DNA of 64,000 nucleotides from Coptis chinensis. Taxonomy: Eukaryota; Streptophyta; Magnoliopsida; Ranunculales; Ranunculaceae. Below the pieces are notes generated by a model. The model searched no databases, had not been told where the DNA came from, and saw nothing but the letters and a program-made list of their open reading frames with translations. Where the stretch lies: contig CM027383.1 of assembly GCA_015680905.1 (NCBI GenBank), positions 83,981,001-84,045,000 of the forward strand, read 5' to 3'. Below, one piece after another: positions 11,288-23,053 of the stretch; position 1 is the first letter of the stretch; each line of letters opens with the position of its first letter. Both the position numbers and the translations under genes were made by a program.

Positions 11288-11403
11288 ACGGGTCACTTTT
11301 CCTTTTTGACTGGAAAGTATTGAGATACTTTCGGAAGGATGGCCATAACTGGCGAAAGAAAAAAGATGGAAAGACTATCAAGAAAACTCATGAGAGATTA
11401 AAG
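11288..11403 (+). pseudogene. CAMTA-like CG-1 domain fragment, exon A
   Basis: After a pyrimidine-rich acceptor (ends AG at 11286-11287), the exon reads 'GSLFLFDWKVLRYF' and then 'RKDGHNWRKKKDGKTIKK', ending 'HERLK' before the GT donor at 11404. This is the core of the CG-1 DNA-binding domain of calmodulin-binding transcription activators (CAMTA). The usual 'LFDRK' is 'LFDWK' here. The reading frame is open and the splice phase (0) fits exon B at 11652. No upstream start exon and no ankyrin, IQ or TIG segments occur in the window, so I call it a gene fragment, not a working gene. Confidence 0.8.
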
Positions 11404-11651
11404 GTTAGTGTTTCCATTTTTCTTTTTACAACAATATATCACAACGTAAAAATCTTTACTACTTCTTCCAAGATTCTAAATTCATGTTTACATTTCTTTT
11501 TATGTTGATAAATTGTGCTTCTTTTATATAAGTAAGGATAGACTTTATTGGAAGCCGATTGTACCTTTCAGTTAGTCATAAACTGATTAAATATTTGTTT
11601 TCTAGTTTGTTTCACGTTGATTGACTAAACAACCAATCTTTGCATTTTTAG

Positions 11652-11740
11652 GCTGGAAGCATTGATGTGTCGCACTGCTACTATGCCCATGGTGAAGAGA
11701 ATGAAAATTTTCAAAGACGCTGTTATTGGATGCTTGAAGA
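11652..11740 (+). pseudogene. CAMTA-like CG-1 domain fragment, exon B
   Basis: The acceptor TTTTAG ends at 11651. The exon encodes 'AGSIDVSHCYYAHGEE' and 'NENFQRRCYWMLEE', and a GTAAG donor follows at 11741. It joins exon A in phase 0 across a 248-bp intron. The next expected CG-1 stretch (LSHIVLVHYREV) is not found downstream. The following DNA is a Harbinger-type MITE, then a copia element, then exons of an unrelated LIM gene. The fragment keeps clean splice sites, so it could still be transcribed as part of a chimera. Confidence 0.8.
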
Positions 11741-11784
11741 GTAAGAATGAGAAACTTCAATCTTTTCCTTTATTATTAGTCTTA

Positions 11785-12394
11785 GGGGGTGTTTGTTTTT
11801 CCTAGTTATAAGTGCTAGACCACTTATAAGCACTTGTAAGTGGTGGACCACTTGTTTTTACCCATTTGTTTTTTCCCACTTATAAGTAGCCAACGGTCAA
11901 AAAAACTTATAAGTAGGACCGAAAGTTGTAAGCGATAAAATCCTACTTATGCCAACTTATAAGTTGGGATTAGACATAAAATTACATAACTACCCATGGA
12001 CACATATAAAATTACATAACTAACCAAATAGCAAATGAGTTGATGCAAATGAAAAGAAGTTAATGTCTTTCCAATAGCATTTCATGATTATCATAATAAA
12101 CAGTATGTCTATTGTGGATTGTTTAATGCATGGTCTATATGAATTTATTTCTACTTCTATTAAATTGATTTCTTATATGATCGTTATTAACTTCGACAAG
12201 AGAGTACACATGTTATTAAAATATGGGTAAAATTGTAATGTTGCCACTTATAAGTGTTTGAAAAAACAAACACCCCTACCACTTATAAGTAGCAAAAAAC
12301 AAACAGGTTTTAGGACCTACTTATAAATAGCACTTATAAGTGTTTGGCACTTATAAGTAGCAAACACTTATAAGTAGGAAAAACAAACACCCCC
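11785..12394. mobile_element. PIF/Harbinger (Tourist-like) MITE
   Basis: 610 bp with TIRs 'GGGGGTGTTTGTTTTTCCTA' at both ends (perfect for 20 bp, the right one on the minus strand). It is flanked by a TTA 3-bp TSD (11782-11784, 12395-12397). Repeated 'acttataagt' motifs occur near both ends. There is no transposase. It sits in the intron-like DNA after CAMTA exon B. Confidence 0.9.
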
Positions 12395-12397
12395 TTA

Positions 12398-12973
12398 GTT
12401 TTGTTTTAATTTTTTAAATATCATTCTCTCTCCCCCTTTCCAAGTTTCCGAATGCTTTCTTTTTGAAGTCCCTATTTTTCGACCTTAATTTGGAGAATAC
12501 TACCCAAAAAAAAAAAGCAGAGAAGTATATAGTGTTGTCTTTTGTGAACCTTAGCCACATGGCCTCATGAAGAATTCCCCCTTATAACACTTTTTTCTGT
12601 TCATTGAAATATTTGCAAAATGAAGAAAATAAGCCACCCTTTAGTGGTGAAGACAAATAAATATTAAATGCACAAGTTGTTTTGTTAAAATGTTGTGTTC
12701 CTTCATATGATGGACATTCTGTTTTTAAATAGTGAGACTTTGTATCTCATCAATGAGGTTCCGTGTTATCGAGCAAGATTTTTGTAAATGTGGAACTGAT
12801 GAAATGTTTATTGTTAACTTGAGCTAGCGGTTATGTGGTGCCATCCATCTGATTGTTTTTCGAAGAATCGTATTGGTAATAAAATTTTGAGGAGTATAAA
12901 TTTGATGAGCTCTTGATATAGTCTAACCATTGTTTCTTCTTTCCCCTCAATCTCTCACAATGTCCCTTATGGT
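12398..12973. other. non-coding between MITE and copia element
   Basis: AT-rich and intron-like. I see no CAMTA exon and no other coding signal here. Confidence 0.45.
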
Positions 12974-12978
12974 TTCTT

Positions 12979-13216
12979 TGTTAGAGTTTAGGATGTCTTT
13001 TAAGTATTTATGTAAGTCCTAAGTTAGTTGTCAAGTGTTGACAAAGTCTTTAGATTCAGTTATGGTCATGTTATGCACGGAACCATGTTCGGGTAGCTAC
13101 TGCATTGTGTGGTTAGTGCTTAGTACTTGTAATGATCTACTATATATGTAATGTTGTCTCTGAATATAACAGAGACCTTAAGTTCCAATTCCAAGTCTTC
13201 TCTTTAGAATACAACA
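12979..13216 (+). repeat. copia 5' LTR
   Basis: TGTTAGAG...ATACAACA, preceded by TTCTT. It is nearly identical to 31578-31815. Confidence 0.95.
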
Positions 13217-13233
13217 TCTGGTATCGGAGTCGT
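13217..13233 (+). promoter_or_regulatory. copia primer-binding site
   Basis: TCTGGTATCGGAGTC directly follows the LTR. TGGTATCRGAGC-type sites pair with the 3' end of initiator tRNA-Met, which is usual for plant copia elements. Confidence 0.85.
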
Positions 13234-13321
13234 AGTTTTTCAAAAAATTGGTGGAGTAGAAGTTCGAAGGAAGTTCGAAAGCCGCAGCTTTATTTCTACT
13301 CACTATTGTTTCTCTTTGCCA

Positions 13322-14494
13322 ATGGCAAATTTGAATGGTATGACATCAGAAACTTTTGTTCAACCTGCAATCCCTAAGTTTGATGGTCATTATGACCATT
13401 GGAGTATGTTAATGGAAAACTTTCTAAGATCTAAAGAGTTTTGGAATCTTGTCGAGACTGGAATTTCTGAACCCGAAAATGAAGCCGCATTGACAAACGC
13501 ACAGAAGAAAGCGTTGGAAGAACAATGATTAAAGGATCTAAAGGTGGAGAATTATTTATTTCAAGCAATTGATCGGTCGATCCTGGAAACAATTCTCAGC
13601 AAGGATTCTTCCAAACATATATGGGATGCGATGAAAAAGAAGTATCAAGGTACTGCAAAGGTAAAACATGCACATTTGGAAGCATTTCGTGGAGAATTTA
13701 AGACTCTTCGAAGGCAACCGACTGAGTCTGTTTCTGATTATTTCTCCAAAGCAATGTCCATTGTTAATAAGATGAGAGTATATGGAGAGAAGATGGAAGA
13801 TATCTCTATAATTGAGAAGGTACTTCGTTCCATGACCTCGAAATTTGATTATGTAGTTTGTTCGATAGAGGAATCGAAAGACCTGGATACACTTTCGATT
13901 GACAAATTGATGAGTTCGTTGATGGTTCATGAGCAAAAAATGCATCAACATGAGACTGTGGAGCAAGCCTTGCAGTCCTAGCTTTCTATTACCAATACAT
14001 CATCAAAACATCGAGGGGGACGGGGACGAGGTAACAACAGAGATGATCAATCAACGTTTATGAAATCAGAAGAATTTCATGCTCCTAATTATAAAGGGCG
14101 CGGCAGAGGCCGAGGCCGTGGCAGTCATCGTAGAGCAGAGCATAGTAGAGGAGAGCCTTTTGATAAATCAAACATCCAATGCTATGAGTGTGGAAGGTAT
14201 GGACATTATCGTTCTGAATATGATATTGTTGTGTATAAAGAAAAAGGCAAAAAATCAAACTTTGCAGAAAAGGAAGATGAAGTTTCTCTTCTGATGGTAT
14301 GCCATACTAATGAAGTGACTCAACAAAACATGTGGTATTTAGACACATGCTCTAGCAATCATATGTGTGGAGGTAAATTTGTATTTTCTGTTCTAGACGA
14401 GTCATTTCATAATTCTGTAAAGTTTGGGGATAACTTGACAGTCTCAATCAAAGGGAAAGGTGATGATCAAATGTTTTCTATGTTCCGGCTTTGA
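13322..14494 (+). pseudogene. copia gag and protease (5' part of polyprotein)
   Basis: The start ATG at 13322 gives 'MANLNGMTSETFVQPAIPKF', the usual copia gag opening. The UBN2-type gag core follows ('KKKYQGTAKVKHAHLE', 'TSKFDYVVCSIEES'), then an Arg/Gly-rich stretch and a zinc knuckle CYECGRYGHYRSEY, whose last Cys is Tyr. The protease motif reads 'WYLDTCSSNHMCG', where DTG-type Gly is replaced by Cys. The frame is kept throughout but is broken by TGA at 13526-13528 and TAG at 13979-13981, and shifts near 14480 just before the gypsy insertion. The loss of the knuckle Cys and of the protease Gly argues for true decay, not only sequencing error. Confidence 0.9.
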
Positions 14495-14529
14495 AAAGCA
14501 ATTTGCTTAGCGTGGGTCAACTCCAAGAG

Positions 14530-14534
14530 AAAGG
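14530..14534. repeat. TSD AAAGG of the gypsy array, left copy
   Basis: AAAGG precedes the first gypsy LTR at 14535 and recurs at 28583-28587 after the last one. Across the two sides the copia frame reads from 'QLQEKG' into 'YEISIKGG', which shows where the insertion happened. Confidence 0.9.
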
Positions 14535-15017
14535 TGTTTCGACCCCCACCTACGTGGCAAACGCCCATTAGTAGGAGTCTCCACTTTATTCGTTTAATCG
14601 ACAGGGCTAAAGCCCAATTCGCAATATCATGGATCAAAGTATAGGCCCATTAACTCATGTGTCCAAGGCTGAACCTTAGCCACATGGCTTGCCACTAATG
14701 TACATTGATTTATGTCCAGATTCATTTCTTATCAAAGAGATAATTATCAGTTGAAAGTTATAGTCTATCACAATTGCTCAAGCTACAAGATTACTTGAGC
14801 TGCAAGGACTCTCTACTCTACCTATATAAATACAAAACTATTTTTCATACGAGAACTACGTTCTTGAGACTTGATCCCACCGATAATTTGGGTACGTAGG
14901 GCAACCGCAAAGGTACGGTCTCATCATTCCCCGATCACCATTATTTTTCTAATTACTTTTCTACGTTCTTCGTCTTTTCATCAACACTTGGTGTTTTGAT
15001 CATATTTGGTCGAAACA
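14535..15017 (+). repeat. gypsy LTR 1
   Basis: 483 bp, TGTTTCGACC...GGTCGAAACA, with matching inverted ends. A TATATAAA promoter box lies near 14823. It is followed by TAATTGGC-CGTCTGCGG, the primer-site-like leader. Confidence 0.95.
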
Positions 15018-15037
15018 TAATTGGCCGTCTGCGGTTC
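15018..15037 (+). promoter_or_regulatory. gypsy primer-binding region
   Basis: TAATTGGCCGTCTGCGGTTC follows LTR 1. The copies after LTR 2 and at 38934 read TTGGCTCGTCTGCGG and TTGGCACCGTCTGCGG, so one or two bases are probably missing here. Confidence 0.6.
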
Positions 15038-15269
15038 TTATACTACACCCTCGATCACGTTCTCGCGAAAAGTTATGACGATACCGAAGAGCTCAAGGTC
15101 TCGATGTGATTATTGACGATCATCACGAACATGATGGTCAAGGACAACTTACCGGCCAAAGATAATACCTTCTAATACCGCCGTTCCACCAATGTCGCCA
15201 AATTATTCAATTAGATGAGGTTATTGCCTCGACGATTCTCCAAAGATCGATGCGGATAATGTAAGTCAT

Positions 15270-16545
15270 ATGTCTCGAGAAGCACTTCTTCAAAAGTTAA
15301 AGACTGTCCCAAAACGGAATAATTACTACAGCGTCCATCTTAAACGACGCTCCCCACTCGCAGATGATGTTGCATCTGTCACACCACAACGCCACACACG
15401 CCAACGACATAATAGTGTGTGGGATCGTTTAAGTGGTGAGGATGAGATTCGCGATATTCGCAATGACCATCAACGAAGTTAAGAGTAATGGGCGAATTCC
15501 CGACCTCCCGAGAAATCTCCACCCACTTGGTCACGCGTTCTCGGTAGGCAAGGTAATCGCTAATAATCGTCCGACCGCACCCCACGATCCTACAAATTAT
15601 CGGCAAGTCCGAGGAATTCGAAAGTGGCGAACGTAATAATGATCGCGACTCATGATCGGAACCATCGGTATGGTGAAACACTTCAAAGAACGCTGTTCTT
15701 ATCATTCGAACATTATCGTCTTGAAAGCCCAACGTACCATCCACAATCATCTCGACACGGAAACGATGAATCTTCATTTTTCTTCTCGTTGATTCCCCAT
15801 AGCGGTATCGCGGACTATGATCACGATCCAACATATCTGGATCTAATGACTCCTCAACGTGTCAGAGAAATGATTAAAAAAGCTCTTTTGGACAGCGATC
15901 CTTTTGAATCAACACTAGAAAATCTGGTAGTTGAAGATGGTATTTTGAACAAATTTTCTCTCTCCGTAGTTTTATCGCACTTTTCCGCCAAGCTGCAGCT
16001 GAGATTTCTGAGCAATCCGATCTAATGGTGGTTTACGCTTTTAAAGAAGCTATCTTGTTTGATAAAGATGGGTTATACAACTCTCTTGTTCGGGATATTC
16101 CATCTTCCCGACGTCGCGTTATACCAAATGAGTTCAACAATTTATCAATGTTGAAGACGACACGGCTGCTCGAACTTCTCATGACAAAGATAATAAAGGA
16201 AAGGATTTCAATGATCAGCGAAATAAACAGAAGAATTCGACTTTTGATCAACAACAACCCAGTCAGAAGCCTCCGTATAAGAAAGAAGACTCCACGAGCA
16301 GGACTGGAAAGCCTTTTACTGATTTTGAATTAACTCCGCTTAATACCAAATATGCGGTAGTTTACGACAAAATCAAGGATAAGAGTCTGCTCACTCCGCC
16401 GTTTCCCTTGCGCGATGACACTAAATCAACTCGCGATAAATCGTTATGGTGCAAATTTCATAATGATTATGGTCATGAGACGGAGAATTGTCGGTCTTTG
16501 CGGGGAAGAATTGAAAAGCTTGTGCAGAATGTCAAGCTTTAACTA
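15270..16545 (+). pseudogene. gypsy gag, unit 1 (internally deleted)
   Basis: The copy of gag is broken. It keeps the N-terminal 'HTRQRHNSVWDRLSG'-type stretch, 'MTPQRVREMIKKALL', 'LENLVVEDGILNKFSL' and the end 'KEAILFDKDGLYNSL'. After that comes a Cys/His box 'WCKFHNDYGHETENC' (CX2HX4HX4C) near 16450-16490. Compared with unit 2, about 325 bp of the retrotransposon-gag core is missing at about 15960. The joint lies at a CTCTC repeat, so a microhomology deletion is likely. Several one-base indels relative to unit 2 also break the frame. Confidence 0.8.
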
Positions 16546-16814
16546 TCACTGATCACAATGTCATTAAGGTTGGACATGCCATCATTGATTCATTGTCCAA
16601 TACTCGAAAAAAGCGCTTTCGTCGTTCTAAAGTCAAATATCCGTCTAATTTGTATGCGAAGTTAACGGGATCAATTTAGTGGAAGGTTTTCGCGACGGAG
16701 ACTATTGAAGATGAACCATTATGTTTCAATCGACCAAGATCTAATGGGCGTGCATGTTCCTCATTATCTTTTTGTCGTGATAAGCTGCATTATATCACCG
16801 TATCGTGTACAACG

Positions 16815-17240
16815 ATATAATGATTGACACCGGTAGTTCAAATAAGCGTCATGTTTTCTCGGGTGTTATCGCGATATTCCTTTTATTGATAACTTGGTCA
16901 CCCCCAAAATCGCTTCTATCGTTGGTTTTGATGGTACCGCTACTCATTGCGTTGGAAAGGTGTCTCTCCGGTCACTCTTATGCAGAAGGAAGTCAATATT
17001 GATTTCTTATTGATAGATTGTAAATCCCCTTACAATGTCATCCTTGGTAGAGATTGGATTCATTATATGGAAGCTGTCGTCTCAACATATCATCAAGCCA
17101 TCAAGTTCCCATTCAATAAAAAAGTATGTAAGGTCTGGCTCAGCGATCAACTGGCATCTCTAATTTGCCACGACAATGTTCTCGATGATTATAAAAGAAG
17201 TCCGAAGTTGTTGGACGAACTATTCGAGTTCCAACGCCAA
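16815..17240 (+). pseudogene. gypsy protease and linker, unit 1
   Basis: The aspartic protease motif 'MIDTGSS' at about 16821 is followed by a frame-shifted copy of the flap region. The frame is restored at 16947: 'VNIDFLLIDCKSPYNVILG' and 'RDWIHYMEAV', typical of Tat-lineage proteases. The stray fragment at 23562-23735 has the same region without the frame breaks. Catalytic Asp is present, but the ORF is interrupted. Confidence 0.8.
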
Positions 17241-17379
17241 AATAGCAATTACAAAGATCCGGGACCTTCAGTTTACTCTGCCAATAGAAATGTTGAAGGA
17301 CCCCCGACAGTCGATCCACTTTTAGAAGTTCAAATTGGCCAACTCCCTGAAGAGACTACTTTTATTTCAGCCGAACTTC

Positions 17380-18660
17380 CAGAAGAGGAGAGACAAGAGC
17401 TTATTTTGTTATTGCGGAAGAATAATCATGTGTTTGCTTGGCGAATAGAGCAAATGCCTGGTATAGATCCTTCGGTGGCTTGTCATAAACTCGACATTGA
17501 TCCTAATGCAAAACCAGTTCGACAAAAGCCCCGAAGGATGGCCCCCGATAGAAAGATGAAAGTGAAAGACGAAATCGACCGTCTCTTGTCTGTTAACTTT
17601 ATAAGGCCTGTGACTTATCCAACATGGATGTCAAATGTTGTCGCAGTGCCTAAAAAGAACGGCAAATTATGTGTTTGTATCGATTTCACAAATCTCAATA
17701 AGGGTTGTCCGGTTCATCCATATCCATTGCCTTGTATATCTAAAATGGTCGATGCAACATCTGGTTTTCAGCGTTTGTCTTTTTTGGATGCTTATTCTGG
17801 TTATCATCAGATTCCGTTATTCATTGAGGACCAAGAGTTCACTGCAGTCATTATAGACTAAGGCATTTACTGTTACTAGGTAATGCCTTTCGGTCTGAAA
17901 AACGCTGGAGCCACATATCAAAAGCTAGTCAACACTATTTTTTCTGACCTACTTGGAAAGATAGTCGAAGCATACATCGATGATATGGTTGTCAAATCTA
18001 CAAAAGCACCTGATCATCTTACTGATTTGCAAGCTATTTTCGACAGACTCTCCAATGTCAACATGCGTTTGAATCCGGCTAAGTGTTCTTTCGGTTTATC
18101 ATCTGGTAAATTCTTAGGATACATGATGACTAGACGCGGAATTGAAGCAAATCCGGATCAGATTCGAGCTGTCCTTGAAATGCCTTCTCCGACGTCAAAG
18201 AAAGAAATTCAACGACTTACAGGACGCTTGGCTGTCCTAAATCGCTTTATCTCTCGGTATTCTGATCGATGCCGTCCTTTTTTCCAAACATTGAAAGACA
18301 CATCAATTTGGACGGAGGACTGTGAAGTTGCATTTCGTCATTTGAAAGCATACTTAGTCCAACCTCCAGTTCTTGCCATTCCAGCAACGGGGAAGCCTAT
18401 AGGTCTGTATTTAGCCGCCACTGATCATGCCGTAAGTGCCGTCTTATTTGTCAACGGTGGCGATGGGCGTCCTATATTTTTTGTTAGCAAGACTCTTACA
18501 ACTGCTGAAACAAGATATTCTCGAGTGGAGAAAATTGCATTGGCTTTGGTTCATGCTGCCCGACGTCTTAAACCTTATTTCCAGGGACGAGTCGTCAAAG
18601 TTTATACGGAATATCCACTGCGAAAGCTTTTTCGCAATGCCCAGGAATGAAGTCGCCTCG
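17380..18660 (+). pseudogene. gypsy reverse transcriptase and RNase H, unit 1
   Basis: The RT blocks appear in order: 'PVRQKPRRMAPDRKMKVKDE', 'NVVAVPKKNGKLCVCIDFTN', 'SFLDAYSGYHQIPL', 'MPFGLKNAGATYQKL', 'AYIDDMVVKS' (the catalytic box, about 17970) and 'FLGYMMTRRGIEANPDQI'. The RNase H region follows with 'LYLAATDHAVSAVLF', 'FVSKTLTTAETRYSRVEKIA' and 'PYFQGR'. This is the RT/RH style of plant Tat elements. Two stops (TAA 17859-17861, TAG 17877-17879) lie just before 'VMPFGLKNAG'; both recur in unit 2. Apart from those the RT is intact, and it is the best-preserved part of the element. Confidence 0.95.
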
Positions 18661-18839
18661 CAGAATGGGAAAGTTACCTTAACGCTTATAGCATTGTGTT
18701 TGAAACTCGCCGCATTGCCGGAGAAAAGGACAAGCTTTGGCTTCGCTAATGGCTGATTTTCCAATTGAGGATATTCTTATGTCTGACGCGTTACTAGACG
18801 AAGAGAATGTCGTCGACAACACGCCATTACCTCTCAGGG

Positions 18840-20060
18840 ACGATGATTTACCAAACTTATCAGATGTATCTGCTGATTGTTGGATTTTATTTACACTGAT
18901 GGTTCGCATAATAAGTATGGCTCCGGTATTGGGTGTGTAATCTTGCAACCGAATGGAGAAAAAATTGAGAAGTCAGTGCGTTTGGGTTTTGACGCTTCAA
19001 ATAATGAAGCCGAAAGCACGAAGTCATCATTTTTGCGGCTTGCGTCGCATCGCTTCACACTTGGGGCTTAACTAAACTACAATTATTCCACAGATTCTAA
19101 GTTAGTCGCTAGCCGGTTTGGTGGATCGTTATGCAGCTCGTGGACGATAGAATGGCAGCTTATGTGGACTTAATTCATCGGATTGCTCGAAATTTTGATT
19201 CTATCAGTATTGTGCAGCGTCCGCGTCATGACGTGCGACATGCGGATTCTCTTGCTTATTTATCCGCGGCAGTTAAGTCAGATAAGCCTCGCCAGATAAC
19301 CATTGAATTTCAAAAGGAACCGAGTATCGATCTGTCCATCGAGGATGTGTGCGATATGTACATCACTCAGAGTTGTTTTTTCATCAAGACATTTTCTGAG
19401 GAATCACGTTATGCCAATTTTATATCTCCTGTGCTTACTCGGAAGCGCAAGCGTGATCTTGATAATCAAGCTATCATTGCAGAGAAAACGCTTGATCCAC
19501 AACTTATGCTATCAGATGACCACAATGATCCTGTCAATGATATTGTCTCGGTCCATACCGACGACGATCATGAAGCTGACAATGCTCCAGAGGTTCTTGA
19601 TATAGAGCTAAGTTTTCCACTTACACCTTGTGACGAAGATGATTGGCGTCTTCCTTATATCACATATTTATATGATCACATCTTGCCTCCCGATCATAAA
19701 GTGGGTGATCGTGTCAAACGCGATGCTTGGAAATATTGTCTCATATCGACTTCGAACGGTCTGTTGCAACTTTATCGCAAAGGCACAAGTCTTAACCCTA
19801 TGCTTCGTTGTCTCAGCAGAGCTAAAGGTTTGCTCGTCCTGGTGGAAATTCATTCAGGCCTATGTGGGAACCACTCCCGGGGGCGAAGTCTCGCTCATAG
19901 AGCAATGACACAAGGATACTGGTGGCCGTACATGCAAAAGGATGCTAAGCATTTGTCTGAGAAGTGCGTTCCTTGTCAGAAATATGCTAACATGGGAAAT
20001 CTTCCAGCAACGGAACTTCATCCAATCATTGCTACGTTCTGCTCTTGCATTAGTTCATTG
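18840..20060 (+). pseudogene. second (archaeal-type) RNase H and integrase zinc module, unit 1
   Basis: 'YTDGSHNKYGSGIGCVILQP' with 'FDASNNEAE' and 'DSKLVA' is the additional RNase H found in Tat/Ogre-lineage elements after the ordinary one. Further on, 'HSGLCGNHSRGRSLAHRA' and 'GYWWPYMQKDAKHLSEKCVP' followed by CQK form the HHCC zinc-binding module of integrase (19850-20000). The core domain is reached only as 'SLDW'-like residues and then stops at a 22-base T run (20070-20091). The three catalytic acidic residues are absent. Small frameshifts break the ORF around 18700-19100. Confidence 0.85.
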
Positions 20061-20069
20061 GACTGGTGT

Positions 20070-20091
20070 TTTTTTTTTTTTTTTTTTTTGT
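20070..20091. repeat. T22 homopolymer at the integrase break
   Basis: An uninterrupted T run lies exactly where integrase homology ends. On the minus strand it is an A22 run, which would fit the poly(A) tail of something copied in from the minus strand, or a slippage-prone join. Confidence 0.8.
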
Positions 20092-20736
20092 TGAAGCTCC
20101 AGAGGAGCCATTAATGGCGTCGACCTCGATTTTGTCAGTATAACAAAATCGCGTTTTGAGGGTATCGGTGGATAGGGGTTTTTACAGAGAACCAAACCGC
20201 TGGGTTCTTTTTGTGTAAAGGTGGCCGGTGGTGGCTGTAGTGGTGGCCGGATTGTTAGTGGCTGATGGAGCTAGAGAAGATGAACAGTAACAAATCGAAC
20301 TTGGGCTTGGGCTTGGGTCAAGACTAAGTGGGTCGGTTGGGTTTGGGCCCGGATTCTATTTTAAGTTGTGTGGGTCGTAATTTAAATGTTTTGTTTGGGC
20401 CCAATTTAATTAAGTTTTGGGACCAGTTGTATTTTGTTTTGTTGGGCCGGTTTCTGAGCTTTCTGACCCGATTTTCGACCTATCTGACCCGATGTTATGT
20501 GCTTTTTTTCAGGTAGAAACTACCGTAATATACGGATGAAATATAATCGAGAAGAAAAAAAAAACTTCGATGATGAACGAGACTTGGTGAGGTGGAAAGA
20601 AGGTGACGATCTGGCGACCATCCGGAACCGCGTCGATGGTCGCTAAGGAAATACTGAGAAAATACTAGGACTCGAAATTTGAGATGGATGAAGTGTAACG
20701 AGTTTGAAACGAAAAGTCGAAGAAGATGAAGTAGTA
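20092..20736. other. leader-like region before the extra ORF
   Basis: G/T-rich DNA with 'gggcttgggcttgggtc' and 'gggcccaattt' stretches, like plant LTR or promoter DNA. No protein homology is recognised. Confidence 0.5.
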
Positions 20737-22780
20737 ATGGCTTACACACAATTAAATTGCGGAACGCAATTCCGTTGAAAGCAAAGAAATAGCGCAATTA
20801 TCGGAGTGGTGGCAAATTGCACCGGGACAACTGCCAATATCGTTCTGGCTAATCTTTACGAGAGCGCACCGTTTACAAAATGAATTTAATAGAAGGTTCG
20901 GGGCTCAAGAAATCTTCGCGTTGATACGACCGAAAGCCATACTGACGAAAGGGTACATAAAATTTGAAATTGAATTCAAGGATTCAAATAGAAGTTTTAA
21001 AGGGTTTCCAAAAGTATACACCGGATGGGATAGATTTCTGTACCGCTTGCGAGGGAAGTGGAATCCGACAGAGTTTAAAGTGCCGAACAAATTTCGAGGT
21101 AAGCCAAAACATAAGTATTGAAAACTATACTACGAGTAAACTGTTGACTAACACGAGTTATTTTTGTGTCTAACAGAAAACGCGAGTATGCTACCAGACA
21201 TTGAATTGGACAAGGAAGTGGAGAGCAATCTTCGGTTCTTCTTTCATGAATGCTCTGATGAAAGATTGGTAGATCTGAGCTACTTTGATGATATCGTCGA
21301 TTTCCGAAATTATGGGGGTATCGAACAACGGCCCGATAGGTCCAAGGAGACACAAAGCGAAATGGCAAAGAAGAATAATAAGAGTCTCGTAAATGCAATA
21401 TTCGGCAAATGACAGCGTGATAGTGAAAAAGAAGATGGAACGGAGTTAACACGGGCGAAATTAGTGCTGAGTTTGCCAAGCAAAAAAATGAATTGTACAA
21501 AAGAAGATGTGCCACAAGAAAACGGGCTTAACGGAGACCAAGAGAGACAAACCAACGGTACAATGTATGATGCCTCGAGGGACGAGACTACAATGCACCA
21601 AACATCCCGCATTTAAATATAATACATACGGAACACCAAGAGGAAAAGGTATGCACCGTAGAAAACATAGATATGTAAAAGTGTGGTGAAATGTAATATC
21701 TCGCTCGGGTTTGGTATATACAGAAAAGAATGAAACAAAGTTGATACGGACAAAAGATAGTGCAATGAACACAAAGTCGGTGAAAGAAAATAAACGGCAA
21801 AGCAAAATGCAGAGAGCAACGAATCCAACAACCAATCGGCAAGTGGCGTCGGGTAATACTACGCGATGGAGGAAAACCACGAGAATCTGTTAATGGTAAG
21901 TTGATCATTGATTTTTATAATTGCGTTAGGGCGGTAAAGAAATGAGTGTCCAACACTAATCCGATGAAATTGGTAGTTGAAGCGAGATGTTCAAGTCCGA
22001 AGACGAAGTGAAGGAGTCGCCCGATTACGCCAATGGAAGGGCTCAAAAATATCAAAAATGTGACCGAAATACGGAGAACATCGGAGAATATGACAGAGCA
22101 ATGTCAATGATCTTCGATAGTATAAACCAGGTATGATAGTATTATTTTTATCAGTTATTGCAAACTTGTGTTTAAGTCAGAAAAATGATGAACTCAGATA
22201 TATATTTTTTTTTTCGCAGGTTAAAACGGCGGTAGTACGGGCCAAAGAAATTCATGAAAAAGTCGTGAAGAAAAATATCCTTCCGAATGAAGTCAATGTC
22301 GTAGAAGAAATAGAGAAAGTGAAAATACTCAACCGAAAACTGGAAGAGACAAACAAAGCGTTAAGCGGAACCAACATAGAGTTAGAAGACGAAAACAAAA
22401 ACTTAACCGAGCGGACGGAAGAAGCCGAGCAGAGATCGTACGAAGACTTTGGAAAAGCCTGTGAAATAACGGAAGAACACAAACACTTAAAAGCAGATGT
22501 GATAGAATTAAAGGCACTCGTGGCGACCAAAGATCAGGAACTTAAACGTGCGCAAAAAGAGGCAGAGAAAAATAACAAGCGAATGACCGATTTAAACGAG
22601 CGGCTTGGCCAAGATCACGTGCAAATGGCACATTGTGAATCGTCCGTAAGACAATTGACAGAGACTTTAATAGAAACGGGAGATGAACTAGAACGTGAGA
22701 AGATGAATTACAAAGATTTGTACGAAGTTGTATATCACGAAAAGTTTGTAAGGAACCATTGGATTTGCCCAAACCAATGA
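20737..22780 (+). CDS. extra spliced ORF of the gypsy element (coiled-coil protein), degraded
   Basis: A putative start ATG at 20737 (MAYTQLNC) is followed by a one-base frame break near 20775, then 'WWQIAPGQLPISFWLIFTRA' and 'GFPKVYTGWDRF'. An intron with a clean GTAAGC donor and CTAACAG acceptor (21099-21176) joins 'KFR' to 'ENASMLPDIELDKEVE' in frame. After a decayed middle, an intron at 22131-22219 (GTATGA...TTCGCAG) leads to a last exon (22220-22780). That exon encodes a long charged coiled coil ('EEIEKVKILNRKLEETNK', 'KADVIELKALVATKDQELKR') ending 'NHWICPNQ'. The copy in the 38453 element shares the last intron. Tat elements such as Grande carry antisense ORFs 3' of pol; whether this ORF is related is unknown. 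Function is not known. Confidence 0.65.
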
Positions 22781-23053
22781 ACATGTGATTTTTATTGGTA
22801 ATACCATAGAGCTAAAAAAATATTTTGAATAAAATAAAGTATGTGTTGGCAATTGAATATCATTGTGTTGTCAGATAACATACCTGTGGAAAACTGACAA
22901 TGTTGTTGAATTATATAGATGACACGAAATAGAATGAAACGCCCCCAATGCTAACTTTAAGCTTGCAAAATTATATTGAGCGGAAAAATGCTCCGACGCA
23001 GAACTGACGAAAAAGAAACGGGGTAACGTCATCAGATGTTGACATAGCGTGAG

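Noticed and set aside
13556-13966. 136-codon minus-strand ORF opposite copia gag
   Set aside because: Shadow of the gag coding sequence; no homology of its own.
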